Origin: Asparagopsis taxiformis
Lineage: Eukaryota; Rhodophyta; Florideophyceae; Bonnemaisoniales; Bonnemaisoniaceae
NCBI GenBank assembly: GCA_030407315.1
Contig: JALQPE010002882.1
Span: 1 to 36,438, forward strand
Length of the DNA stretch: 36,438 bases
Reading direction: 5' to 3'
A program made the position numbers and the translations under genes. Positions 10,977 to 20,164 of the stretch are shown here, piece after piece (the stretch's first letter is position 1; each line of letters starts with the position of its first letter). The notes below the pieces were generated by a model. That model was given only the letters and a program-made list of their open reading frames with translations. It made no database searches and had not been told where the DNA came from.

Positions 10977-11400
10977 GTTGGTTTACCATGGTTTCTTACA
11001 GCAAAGTCATCGTTACGATGACTTTGCTGTAATGTTTTGTTTTCTTACAGCAAAGTCATCTTAACGATGACTTTGCTGTAATGTTTTGTTTTCTTACAGC
11101 AAAGTCATCTTAACGATGACTTTGCTGTAATGTTTTGTTTTCTTACAGCAAAGTCATCGTTACGATGACTTTGCTGTAAGCAACCGGGGTAAACTGCCTT
11201 TGCTGTAAGAAAACTGAATAGCAGTTCCGACAGCTTGTCCTGAGAAAGCAAATCCGCCTTAACGATGACTTTGCTGTAAGAAAACAGAGTACTTACAGTT
11301 CTGACAGCTTGTCCTGAGAAAGCAAATCCGCCTTAACGATGACTTTGCTGTAAGAAAACACAGTAATTACAGTTCCGACAGCTTGTCCTGAAAACCCGTC
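10977..11400. repeat. Palindromic unit cluster B, related to 2551-3110
   Basis: Four hairpins with the core CTTACAGCAAAGTCATC and its complement lie at about 10995-11032, 11044-11081, 11093-11129 and 11141-11180, linked by TAATGTTTTGTTTT. They are followed by two to three direct repeats of about 72 bp that carry one arm only (CGATGACTTTGCTGTAAG) plus GACAGCTTGTCCTGA. The core is the same as in cluster A, and both clusters begin with AAGTTGGTTTAC. The outer TTACCCGGTAAAA arms of cluster A are absent here. Confidence 0.8.
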
Positions 11401-12065
11401 CTCCCACATAAGTTTATATTCTGTTACCTACCCTAGAGCTCTAATGACGTGCCCAGTCCCAAGTTTCGTACCTGGTGCTGGGCAGAATGGCTAATTAGCG
11501 TACTTCATTCTAAGGATGAAGTCGACATTCTGTCGCGTCTGCAGCCATAACATGCTGTTGGCGCCGATTACAGCGGTGATTACACCGTTTGTGACGTAGC
11601 CATCGGCGCCGATGATTTATGCGCCGTAACACTTCAACGCGCCTACCACACACGCAATGTACTGTCATATTAGGTTTTCTCAAATCCTCGTCCGCCCACA
11701 CGCTCAATTCATGCATGCATTCCCTCACCGCCTTCCACTCGCGTCACACGCACCCTTTCGCCCGTCTAAATGCCCCCTTGCCTTGACATCCCTCATATAT
11801 CAACTGGTTCGACTCGCACCGCGTTGGTCCACTTAGCATGACCATAGTCGCCGCGCCCATTCTTCGACCACATTCGCCGTCCAGTCGCGCCCAATCCCAA
11901 CTGCCGCACACATACATAAACGAGCTTCCCATGATCACTTCCGCCCGGGCTGTCCCAACGGGCATACGATGCCATCCATACTCTGTCCGCAGATGAGCTC
12001 AACTCCCTTGTGCCAATCACTTGACGCCATTCGCACCTTCCACACACCCACCTCGCTGTTTCTTA
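11401..12065. other. Intergenic, no gene seen
   Basis: This is C-rich sequence with short minus-strand ORFs of no recognisable type. If the importin-like relic extends this far, its C-terminal end would lie here, but nothing confirms that. Confidence 0.35.
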
Positions 12066-13990
12066 CTATCCTTCACACACACCTCGCTCCTGCCCAATCA
12101 CATCTTCCAGTCTGTCACACTCGGTGATGCCAATCCGTCCCAGTAACGAGGTCGCAATATCGTCGACCTCGCTATTGAGACAATGTAAACAAAGAGGTTT
12201 TTCACCACACCCTGTGATCCATGACTTGACCAACTGAGACCGTGAGCCGGATAACGTTGAAATGTTTATTCTTGAACTGCATCTTGAGATGTATTGAACA
12301 CTTGCACAGCAGTCCCCCATCCCTGGACAGCGAGCCAGTCGTTGCACTCGGGTGTCAATCAAGTGAATGCAGTGTGTCAACGTGCCTTGTACAAAAACTT
12401 GGACCGGCTCTTGCGCCCCTGCCACTGCTCAAGCGTATCCAGATACTTGAGTGTGCCAGTCCAGAGTCTTAATATTCAGGTTGATGCATGTGAGCTGCCA
12501 AAATAGTCCAAATGGAACATATGACGATTTACGCCGAACAAACATGTTGTCCTGCACAGCGTTGTTCTCTAGTGTTGCGCACTACACCATCTATCCCTTA
12601 CTATCTAAACGAACAGCTTAAAAATGCTACATCTACAAGCACCAGTGGTGGACTGGGCTCGTCTGTCTTCCAAGAGTTTCCAGAATGGGATGTGGATATG
12701 GTTATGACTTCAACGACAACAGCGTGTGGTGAATGATGAGCGAAAAGTTTGTTTACTCGTTGCTTTCACTCGCAGTCTGCCCTGCGTCATGGTGCAATGC
12801 GATACAAATTGCTACTGGGAAAGAAGCTTTACAGAGTGAGGCAATGGTAAGGTGTCGGATACATACCGACGCTTCTCATACAAAGCTATATTTGTAAAAG
12901 TCAGTAGTATACAGTGTACGTGAGCATTGCATTGCATCGCATCTAGTAAGCGCGCACACGAACGCACAAATACAGATGCACGCACTGGCGATTGATTCAC
13001 AACGAGCGCAACTAGTCCACAACAACCATTTGATTGAAGCTCTCCGGGTGATTCTAGCAGCAACGCATCTGCAATGGTTACGACACTAAGCTGTTGGAAA
13101 GGACCTGCAAGCAAGTTTCAAACACAAGGCCACACCAGCAGCAGAAAGAAAAAGTACATTTGTAATGAAATGCCACCGATATATTGCCTCCATCTTGGTT
13201 TCAGTGTTAGTTTGTGTAGAGCTGCCGCTGTGGTGAATAAGAGCGTTCCGTGTTTCAACAAGCGTATTAAGAAATACATATGTGACTGTGAGCGACATGC
13301 GGTGGCATGTTGTTGCGTTACAGACGGTTAGATGATGATGTGAGGGAAGCAGCGATGCAAGAACTAGGCGCACATGTAACGCCAACAAAGATGCACACTG
13401 TGTTGCATTGAGAGTGCTGCGCGATGTTGGGGCGAGAGAGGAGGTCGACGTGGTGCAGACATCACACATCATTCCATTCAATTATATTCCACCAATACCC
13501 GTCAGGTGTATAGAAACTGTATGATTTCTCCCCAGACTCATCTCCCATCACTCCAGTAATCCCACTATCACCATTCCCACTCACGTTTCCATGGTACTCA
13601 TGTACGTCACACATAGCGTAACCCGTCATCTTCTTAGGACCAGGATTGGACAAAGCAGTGGCGTCTTGGAGTCACCGGGACACCATCTGAGAGGTAGGAG
13701 TCTCCCCGACTGGTACTGTGACGAATGTGAACCACATCGGGGGTCATCGTAGTTGACTGTGTAGAGCTCATCGCCATCCCCTCGCTTAGTATCGAGCATA
13801 GCTTGTGAAATTCTAGGAAGCTTACTTGAATTAGATACATTTTTCAGTCCTAATGTTTGTCCATAAAGCTAGGCTCCTCTTCGGCAGTAGGCACGAGACC
13901 GAAATGGGTGAATTGACTCGTGAGAAAGCGAGCAGACGTATCAATCTTTCCGTAACTAGTGACATCGTAATCATATCGTTGAAATAACAC
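12066..13990 (-). other. Possible downstream part of a decayed importin-like gene
   Basis: Minus-strand frames show scattered coding-like stretches without an intact gene. At 12425-12066 a 119-codon frame ends with VDDIATSLLGRIGITECDR. Frames at 13481-13086 and 13114-12812 are rich in Leu, Ala and Val like helical repeats. The spacing of the VDD segment from the better-supported N-terminal part at 14660 roughly fits an importin-13/transportin-3 protein of about 900 residues. Similarity is too weak to claim the segment; it may equally be non-coding. Confidence 0.2.
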
Positions 13991-14660
13991 GTGTGAGATT
14001 AATGGTGTGACCAGTAAAGATGCATGTACAAACGGATTGCAATGACAGTTGGAAGAACTGCCGGGTCGCTCGAATAGGCCTTCCAGGCTTGCAAAAAAGT
14101 GAGAACGGCACGCGCATTACGCAACGCCGCACGGTTGAGACAGGCGGGAAGATTGACATGCAAAATGGCCAGCATAAACAGGGAGGTCTGCAGAACAACG
14201 TGGACATTTTGTGCACAAAAGCGGTGCAAAAGCTGTGTCTCGGCGTGTCGAAACTCGAGCACGACCGCCGACATGACGTGAAAAATGTGCACGTGTTCCT
14301 CAGAGAAGACGCGACGGAGGTCGAGCCACCTAGAGTCGCGCAGTGACGATCACACATTTGCCATCGCAAAGTGGCACGCGTGCGCGAAGAAAAAGAGCCC
14401 GGAGGTGGTGAAGGGGGAGCGCGAGCGCGAGAAGCGGGATTCAAAAGGCGTCAATGCGCTGTGCATCATCGGTGAACATCAACCAATCGGTTTGGAAGCG
14501 ACGATGCAGCGTGGTAGCGACGAACAGAAGCGCGTGTGGCGTCGCATTGGTGTCAATCAATTGCGTGCGTATGGACTGTGCGGATTGCCAACTACGCAAG
14601 GCGATGAGATAACGATCCGCTTGCGATACTTGTTTGCCACGGTCGAGTGTGGTCAATTGA
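13991..14660 (-). pseudogene. Importin-13/transportin-3-like N-terminal relic
   Basis: From 14656 the minus strand reads ADRYLIALRSWQSAQSI, then HALLFVATTLHRRFQTDW, which has the pattern of the first importin-beta-type HEAT repeats (a L-x-S-x-x-AW helix followed by FAAQT-x-K-x-Q). After frame changes near 14440 and 14300 it continues with MSAVVLEFRHAETQ and ARAVLTFLQAWKAY, placed as the later Leu-rich helices and the LxxWxxY segment of the family. Intact members carry nuclear cargo and bind Ran, but this copy could not. The call is by pattern recognition only. A matching start peptide lies on the opposite strand at 14958. Confidence 0.4.
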
Positions 14661-14957
14661 CCACACTAGCATTAATGCTACTTGCACATTGGCGAGAGTG
14701 AACTGATGATTGGTTGTCATGAATTGTGGTTGGCGGCTTGATCCATGAAATTTTTTGTTGGATATATTGTTGAAAGCGTGTGTTTTGTGGTGTGAGGCGT
14801 TTGGCAAAACTTGCAATCAGCCTTTCTGTGCGCCAGAAAAACCCATTTCCGAACAGCTGTCTCAACACACGTTCTGCTCGACAATTGGCTGTTTCGCATA
14901 CCGGCGATGTTCACATTGTCAGCATCTCTCACACATGTACAAGTCGCAGGATTCAAC

Positions 14958-15035
14958 ATGGAGACGGCACCAGAGGAGATAACAGCTGTTTACGCTTTGG
15001 TTCACTCGGCGCATCGCGACTATGATCGCAAATAG
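14958..15035 (+). pseudogene. Possible displaced first segment of the importin-like relic
   Basis: A 25-codon frame, from the ATG at 14958 to a TAG at 15035, encodes METAPEEITAVYALVHSAH followed by RDYDRK. This resembles the first residues of importin-13/transportin-3 proteins (ME..., then a VY-x-AV-x-ALY helix). It is on the plus strand while the next part of the putative gene is on the minus strand at 14656, so an inversion would be needed. It is very short, so chance is a real alternative. Confidence 0.25.
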
Positions 15036-15545
15036 CTCTCGAATTGAGAAAGTAATCAACTATGGAACACTCTTCCGTATCTGTTTCAGTTCCTTCACGG
15101 AAGCCTCAGTGATTAGCTCGAAAAGCTCTTTCTGCACCAATTTTGTGCATCGCTGCTCCCATTCGTGAACTCCTATTTATTCCCAACTTCCGTTCGGAAA
15201 TTGAGGAATATGACGTCACATTCCTCAGCGATTGCAGGCCCTTCAGCACGATTCTAATTGTCATCGCACTAAAATCGATAGTGTCATCTCCTATCCCAAC
15301 TGACATAAACATGATTCTATTCTCTATTGGCAGAATAGGCTTCACTGAGACTAGAAACCTCAATCCCATTCTAGGTCGGTCGATCTGCTATCCTCTTTCA
15401 TTTATCCTCCCTCGTACTAACTTCGCTACCTACAAATATCTGTAAAGCTCGACCACAATTACTATCTTCGTATACCACACACCATTACACCATTCCAATA
15501 TTTACCTTCACACCAACACTATGCTCCATATTTCCTCTCAAGTCC
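15036..15545. other. Intergenic, no gene seen
   Basis: No supportable ORF was found. A near-palindrome GAGGAATATGACGTCACATTCCTC-like site at 15203-15226 holds a TGACGTCA core. The rest is ordinary AT-leaning sequence. Confidence 0.4.
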
Positions 15546-15922
15546 ACTCCACGAGACAGTGTTGTGAACCAATACACGGTACTACCCGCAGACAATACAA
15601 TTTGCTATCTACACTACTGTCTACAGATTTACCCAGACAGTGCAGTAATACAATACAATGCACTGCCTCAGACAGTAAAATGTACTGTCTGCACATACTG
15701 TCTGGCGGCAACACTTCCGGACAGTAAAATTTACTGTTCTGGACAGTAAATTTTACTGTTTTTGGTACTGTCCAGATTTCGTGCCAGTTTATTGCTGCAG
15801 CAGTATTCTGAAATTTCCAGACAGTAAATTTTACTGTCTCCGCGCACTGTCTTGGCCAGACAGTAATTTTTACTGTCTCAGACAGTAATTTACTGTCTTT
15901 TTTCATTCCCAACACCGTAGTG
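15546..15922. mobile_element. Second CACTA-like terminus with subterminal palindromes
   Basis: The right end AACACCGTAGTG (15911-15922) is identical over 12 bases to the end at 9948-9959. About 380 bp of sequence to its left is crowded with GACAGTAAAATGTACTGTC, GACAGTAAATTTTACTGT and related palindromes, like the right flank of the element at 8829-9959. The left terminus was not identified. There is no coding sequence. It is read as a fragment or a short non-autonomous member of the same family. Confidence 0.45.
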
Positions 15923-16445
15923 CACGCAACGTCGTAACGCAATCGGTCCTCGCGATTCGCTAAACGCTTAACTCGTAGCTGCGAAGATGCTGGCTGTTTA
16001 TTGGTAAGGTGCGAAGCAGAACGACCATTAATAGCTAACTACTAAAGGACAGGTTGTCCTTCCGTGGCCGGCAGGCGGCCGCTCGCTCGCACGCAAAAAA
16101 GGGAAACATTTGGGAAAAAGACTTTCGTCATAAAAACCCAAAAAGGGGAAATAAAGGGAAATTCGTAGAAGGCGCTACACGTGGCGCCGGGCTCGCAATC
16201 GCACGCATTCGCGCAGGTGCACCGTGACACGTAATCGGTTCGCCACGCGTACGCTCGCTTACTAACTAACTCAGCGCGGATGCACGCGGACTCAACTCGT
16301 CGATATCGCTTCAACCCGCGTTCGCGTTAGCGGCATAAATTGCACCACATCAGACACCACTTTCTCACCTCCTAGAAGGCATCCTTTCGAGCCCCTTTGC
16401 TGCGCAATACGGCACGCGTCCCACAGGAATCGTTTCCGAATTGCT
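15923..16445. other. Intergenic, no gene seen
   Basis: A GC-richer patch (16050-16330) contains purine runs and CG-rich words, but no domain, RNA or repeat was recognised. Confidence 0.35.
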
Positions 16446-16944
16446 ATGACCGAAGAAATGGTATCTCGGATCTTCGAGTTTACTATTGATGCTCGTCGTC
16501 AGGTTGCTCAACGATCCCTTTCGTCATCTGTCTGCTGCTCTGTACACCACTATGGAAAATTTACCACTCATTCCAGACAATCCAGCACCATTTCTCTCAG
16601 CTGATTCTTGCAAGTTCATGAATAAATTTGAAAAATCGAAAAAACAGCCTAATGGATCCAATAAGCCTGGTCGCAAGTCCCGATTCACTGCAGTCGATGA
16701 TTTAATAATCTTTCCCGAGATTGCAAGTGCTGGGGAATATCTTGCATCATTCTGAGAATTTCGTGATCGTTTCCAGCGTGCCGCCGGAAACGCCAATTTG
16801 AGTTCAAAACAGTCACAAAAGGTTACTGCAAAAAGCATCCAGGACCGCTGTAGAACTTCAAGAAGTGTTCAAAAGAGGAGATGAGCAGCACTACTATGTC
16901 AGGAACCGGGACTGGGGCAGTACTGTACGACAGTAAAATTTACT
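16446..16944 (+). pseudogene. Myb/SANT-like DNA-binding protein relic
   Basis: The clearest part is the plus frame from about 16489 (ATG) to a TGA at 16753-16755, with GRKSRFTAVDDLIIFPEI. The same frame continues past the TGA with EFRDRFQRAAGNANL and VTAKSIQDRCR, and after a one-base frame change near 16850 reads ELQEVFKRGDEQHYYVR. This order (basic patch, RF-x-x-x-DD, then a helix, T-x-K-x-x-x-DR and LL-x-x-F-x-x-xD) resembles a Myb/SANT-like domain often linked to transposons in protists. An N-terminal piece in another frame starts at the ATG 16446 (MTEEMVSRIFEFTIDAR). It has at least one stop and two frame breaks, so it is not functional as read. Confidence 0.4.
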
Positions 16945-17500
16945 GCCGGAGGTAGAGAAATGTAGTACTGTACAACTATAAATTAATGCCCTACTTGCCG
17001 GTGGTGCAGTACACTGCCCAGAGGCAATGGCGATGTGCTGCCGACGGCAGTAGAAAGTACTTCCTGGAGGTATGATCCGAGGCTGTGGTGGGAGGCACTA
17101 ATAGTTGTTGGATTTAGCTTGTGTACCAGACAGTGATATGTAATGGATTGACATGGACAATATCGTAGTAGATTGTGCTGAGCTGGGCAGCACGGTGAGG
17201 GAATAATATTTTCTGTCCGGGAATTTGGCCCACGACAGGTTTATTTTGCTGGCGTGCGAAGCACCGTGTGTCTGTATAATTTACTGTTTCCGGTAGTGTC
17301 CTGTGCTGCCTGCTGGCCCGAATGAGAGAAGTAGATTTAATATATTGGGACATTGCCCCGATGTACGGTATGGTACTGCCTTCATACCATGTCTGAGACA
17401 GTGAAATGTACTGTATTCTAATATTAGACCATACAATAAATTCTGCTACCGTGTAGTGCTGCATTTTTCTATACTTCCAGGCATTGCCAAGTCTTTATTC
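16905..17500. repeat. Region of dispersed ACTGT palindromes
   Basis: Words such as GACAGTAAAATTTACTGCC, GACAGTGAAATGTACTGT and GTAATTTACTGTTTCC-like variants recur at irregular spacing. They belong to the same word family as the subterminal repeats at 9.6-9.95 kb and 15.6-15.9 kb. The segment plausibly belongs to a larger, decayed element continuing at 17760-18073 and 18333-18575, interrupted by two MITE insertions. No gene. Confidence 0.45.
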
Positions 17501-17759
17501 CCCTATAAGAAAAGGGATATGTACCCCTGATATGATTTAGATGAACCAATGATGTACGTGATAGCTCTACTGTACGCAAGAGATACTTCGCTGACGTCCG
17601 GGAGATGAGCATATGGACATCTCCCGTCCATCATTGGTGTATCGCTATGCGGCCATCAGCTGAAGAGGAAATGTTCCTTATCCGTACATCAGAAGAACAC
17701 CATGCATGTCATAGGTTCATCATGCGGCCATCTTTGGTACATCTTTAAGGCTTACTGGG
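17501..17759 (-). mobile_element. 259-bp MITE, copy 1 (inverted)
   Basis: This segment is the reverse complement of the repeats at 18074-18332 and 35321-35579, and all three are exactly 259 bp. In the forward direction the element starts CCCAGTAAGCC and ends CTTATAGGG, giving imperfect terminal inverted repeats CCCAGTAAG/CCCTATAAG. It is flanked by a perfect 3-bp duplication, TTC (17498-17500 and 17760-17762). There is no coding capacity. Internal self-complementary words such as GGGAGATG...CATCTCCC are present. Confidence 0.85.
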
Positions 17760-18073
17760 TTCTGGCAGTACAGCAATGCAGCGAAATATGATGTCAGCAG
17801 ACATGCTCGGAGGCTTTGTATTGTTTTGCCTGTGGAAGCGAGTAGGGGCAGTGAACTAATACGTCAGACGCAATGCGCCATACCTTTGAAATGTGCTGCT
17901 GAGACCCTCTGGGAACAGATGCCTAAAAGTGCTGATTTATGATATGAAACGTTCAGACGTGCAGTACTACTTGCCGATGCGCAAAGTGCTGCCATGCTCT
18001 ACTACTTGCGTACGTGAAAATTGCTGCCGCGCTGTACTGCTTTCGGATATGTAAATTGCTGCCCCACAGCACA
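17760..18073. repeat. Spacer between two inverted MITEs, degenerate short repeats
   Basis: The spacer carries loosely repeated motifs (TACTACTTGC, AAATTGCTGCC, GTACTGC) similar to sequence at 16.9-17.5 kb and 18.3-18.6 kb. It is read as part of the element into which the two MITEs inserted. No ORF of note. Confidence 0.4.
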
Positions 18074-18332
18074 CCCAGTAAGCCTTAAAGATGTACCAAA
18101 GATGGCCGAATGATGAACCTATGACATGCATGGTGTTCCTCTGATGTACGGATAAGGAACATTTCCTCTTCAGCTGATGGCCGCATAGCGATACACCAAT
18201 GATGGACGGGAGATGTCCATACGCTCATCTCCCGGACATCAGCGAAGTATCCCTTGCGTACAGTAGAGATATCACGTACATCATTGGTTCATCTAAAGCA
18301 TATCAGGGGTACATATTCCTTTTCTTATAGGG
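18074..18332 (+). mobile_element. 259-bp MITE, copy 2
   Basis: Forward copy, 259 bp, from CCCAGTAAGCC to CTTATAGGG. With copy 1 it forms an inverted pair around a 314-bp spacer, so transcripts could fold into a long hairpin. The flanking triplets are ACA and ACT, a one-mismatch duplication. Confidence 0.8.
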
Positions 18333-18575
18333 ACTACGAAAAGTAGTAGATTTTGATGGGTTATTGAGCTGTGTAAATCAGTGTAAAGTACTGTCTGATA
18401 GTGTTTTCCTGGGCAGTGGGATAGAGCACTATGAGGTACTTACTGTAATAGTGCAGTATACTAGGTGGAGTTAGTAGCTATGGCAGTACATCGCACTATC
18501 TGGAACTTGTGCCTAAGGTTGTACAATTTACTGACTGGAAGTCCATACAGAACCAGTAAATTGTAGTGCCCGGTG

Positions 18576-18676
18576 GTACTGACTCGGACAGAAACGGAAA
18601 GTATTAATATGTAGTGCACAGGGTACTACCCTGTGCATTACATATTAATACTTTCCGTTTCTGTCCGAGTCAGTAC
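18576..18676. repeat. 101-nt near-perfect hairpin
   Basis: Two 50-nt arms (18576-18625 and 18627-18676) are inverted complements with one mismatch (GTAGTG against GTAATG), separated by one base. The outer ends read GTACTGACTCGGACAG and CTGTCCGAGTCAGTAC. Such a structure could be a recent inverted duplication, a foldback element or a small-RNA precursor; the sequence alone does not decide. Confidence 0.9.
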
Positions 18677-18801
18677 TAGTAGTACTTTCTATTGCCTAAA
18701 ATGGTGTTCAGGATGATAGAATCAGATGAAAATGCCGTTCCAGACGAATGTTCAGGAAACTGGTTGCAAAATCTCGGGCAGAATAGAATCTCTCTTTAAA
18801 G

Positions 18802-19318
18802 ATGCTGGCCAGCATTGGAACTACTTTAGTTCTGACTGGAGAGCAGACTACAACCAAGGATGGAAATTCAGACTACAAAGTGGAAATCGACAGGGTTAAA
18901 AACCCCTCTTCTCCGCCATCCTACTTCATGATGTCAAGCGGTGCGGGTGGATTTGGCCTCATGTTTGCACCCTACAGTCATGTCTGTTTATCCCATCCCA
19001 GCAGAGAATTGTACAGAGTGCCAATGAAGAAGTGTAAAGTACCACCATATTCTGTTCTTGTCTGCCGAGGGAATGTTTGTCACCACCAGGAAGGCTTTGA
19101 GAGCAATAAGGGTCCAACCAACGCTCGTCTTCAATACAAGTTCCTCATCCAGTCTCAAATATTCCTCAAAACTGAGCAGTATCAACGTTAAGAATGAGAA
19201 TATGTCGATGGAGATTGGGAGGGAAATTAGGAATAGAAGTGATGAAGGGCATCTGGTAAGCCGTGCTGAAGCCTTAATTGTATATGAATACGTAGAACAA
19301 TACAAAAAATTACGATAG
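18802..19318 (+). pseudogene. Relic of an unidentified protein, possibly dioxygenase-like
   Basis: The frame from the ATG at 18802 to 19191 contains PSYFMMSSGAGGFGLMF and KCKVPPYSVLVCRGNVCHHQ followed by NARLQYKFLI. The PP-x-S-V-x-V-x-RGN-x-x-H pattern recalls the second metal-binding half of a cupin/2-oxoglutarate-dioxygenase fold, but the first half is not seen. An overlapping frame at 19058-19318 ends with VSRAEALIVYEYVEQYKKLR and may be a shifted C-terminus. A TAG lies just upstream (18784) and an alternative coding-like frame precedes the ATG, so the gene is broken or partial. It ends about 60 bp before the gypsy insertion. Confidence 0.3.
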
Positions 19319-19375
19319 AACATGATAAATGAGATATTGTATTGGTTCTTTATATAGTCAGACCCATTTCCCAAT

Positions 19376-19380
19376 ATAAC
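19376..19380. repeat. Target-site duplication ATAAC, left
   Basis: ATAAC directly before the 5' LTR is repeated exactly after the 3' LTR (32710-32714), as expected for Ty3/gypsy integration with a 5-bp stagger. Confidence 0.95.
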
Positions 19381-20060
19381 TGTAGTATACGTGGCAATTC
19401 CGAAATTGCAAATATTTACGTTTTCCGCGGAATTCGAATTTCGGCGGACACGACCGGCGACAGCAATGCACGAACATTGCTGGCACATGCGCGCGCGCAA
19501 CCGGCACACGTGTGCAACGAACGTACTGGCAACGGCCAACGGACCAACGGGTCCCTACGTGTGACCCACAAGGTCCTTTCCCATTCGGGGACGTTACGAG
19601 TAGTGTTTACACTGTAAAGCGATGCCATCGTGGCTATATAGGTATTGGCATCGTGCCGGGAGGGAAAGGGGACAATTCATCGATCGGGCAACGTGCTCTA
19701 GTCTACGACTGACTTCTACGTTACGTATTACGTTTCCGCCTGACGAGGCTTCGTCTCCGTCGAGCTGCGTACTCCCTACCCATCGCCACACGTGAGGCTG
19801 ATCGCGTGTAGTGCCTACGGGCTTGGTTGAGAGCGCCTCCGGTGACGTACCACCTCGTTCGTTAACGTAGTCCACGCGTGGATCGTTCGTCGTGACGCCC
19901 GTGTCTACCTGCTAACCTATTCTCTACCCTATCCTTTCTTTGCTACCGAACATACAGTCAAACACCAGCGGGTGGCACTGTTTCGTTGTTCGTTTCGTTT
20001 CGTAAGGACAGCGTGTCCGTGGCTCGTACCAGATACTTCTAGAACTAACGTTGTTCCACA
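19381..20060 (+). repeat. 5' LTR (680 bp)
   Basis: It starts TGTAGTATACGTGG and ends GTTGTTCCACA (TG...CA). A TATATA box lies at 19635-19640, so transcription probably starts near 19665-19675 and U3 would be about 285 bp. No AATAAA was seen. It differs from the 3' LTR at four positions, plus one C present here and missing there. Confidence 0.95.
19635..19640 (+). promoter_or_regulatory. TATA box in the 5' LTR
   Basis: GGCTATATAGG sits in the middle of the LTR at the place expected for the U3 promoter of a gypsy element, and it is unchanged in the 3' LTR (32285-32290). Confidence 0.6.
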
Positions 20061-20061
20061 C

Positions 20062-20079
20062 TGGTCTCTCGACCTAGAA
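20062..20079 (+). promoter_or_regulatory. Primer binding site
   Basis: TGGTCTCTCGACCTAGAA begins one base after the 5' LTR. TGG pairs with the CCA end of a tRNA, as required for minus-strand priming. The tRNA identity was not determined; it does not match the common initiator-Met pattern TGGTATCAGAGC beyond the first bases. Confidence 0.65.
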
Positions 20080-20164
20080 GTTGCTACGAGCATAACGACA
20101 ACCAACGAGGTTGAGCTCTTTTACGTTAACGAAAAGCTACGTGCTACGCTACAGACGACGGTCT

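Noticed and set aside
17501..18332. One foldback transposon with 259-bp terminal inverted repeats
   Set aside because: A lone copy at 35321-35579 has the same two ends and its own 3-bp duplication, and copy 1 has its own duplication. Two separate MITE insertions fit better.
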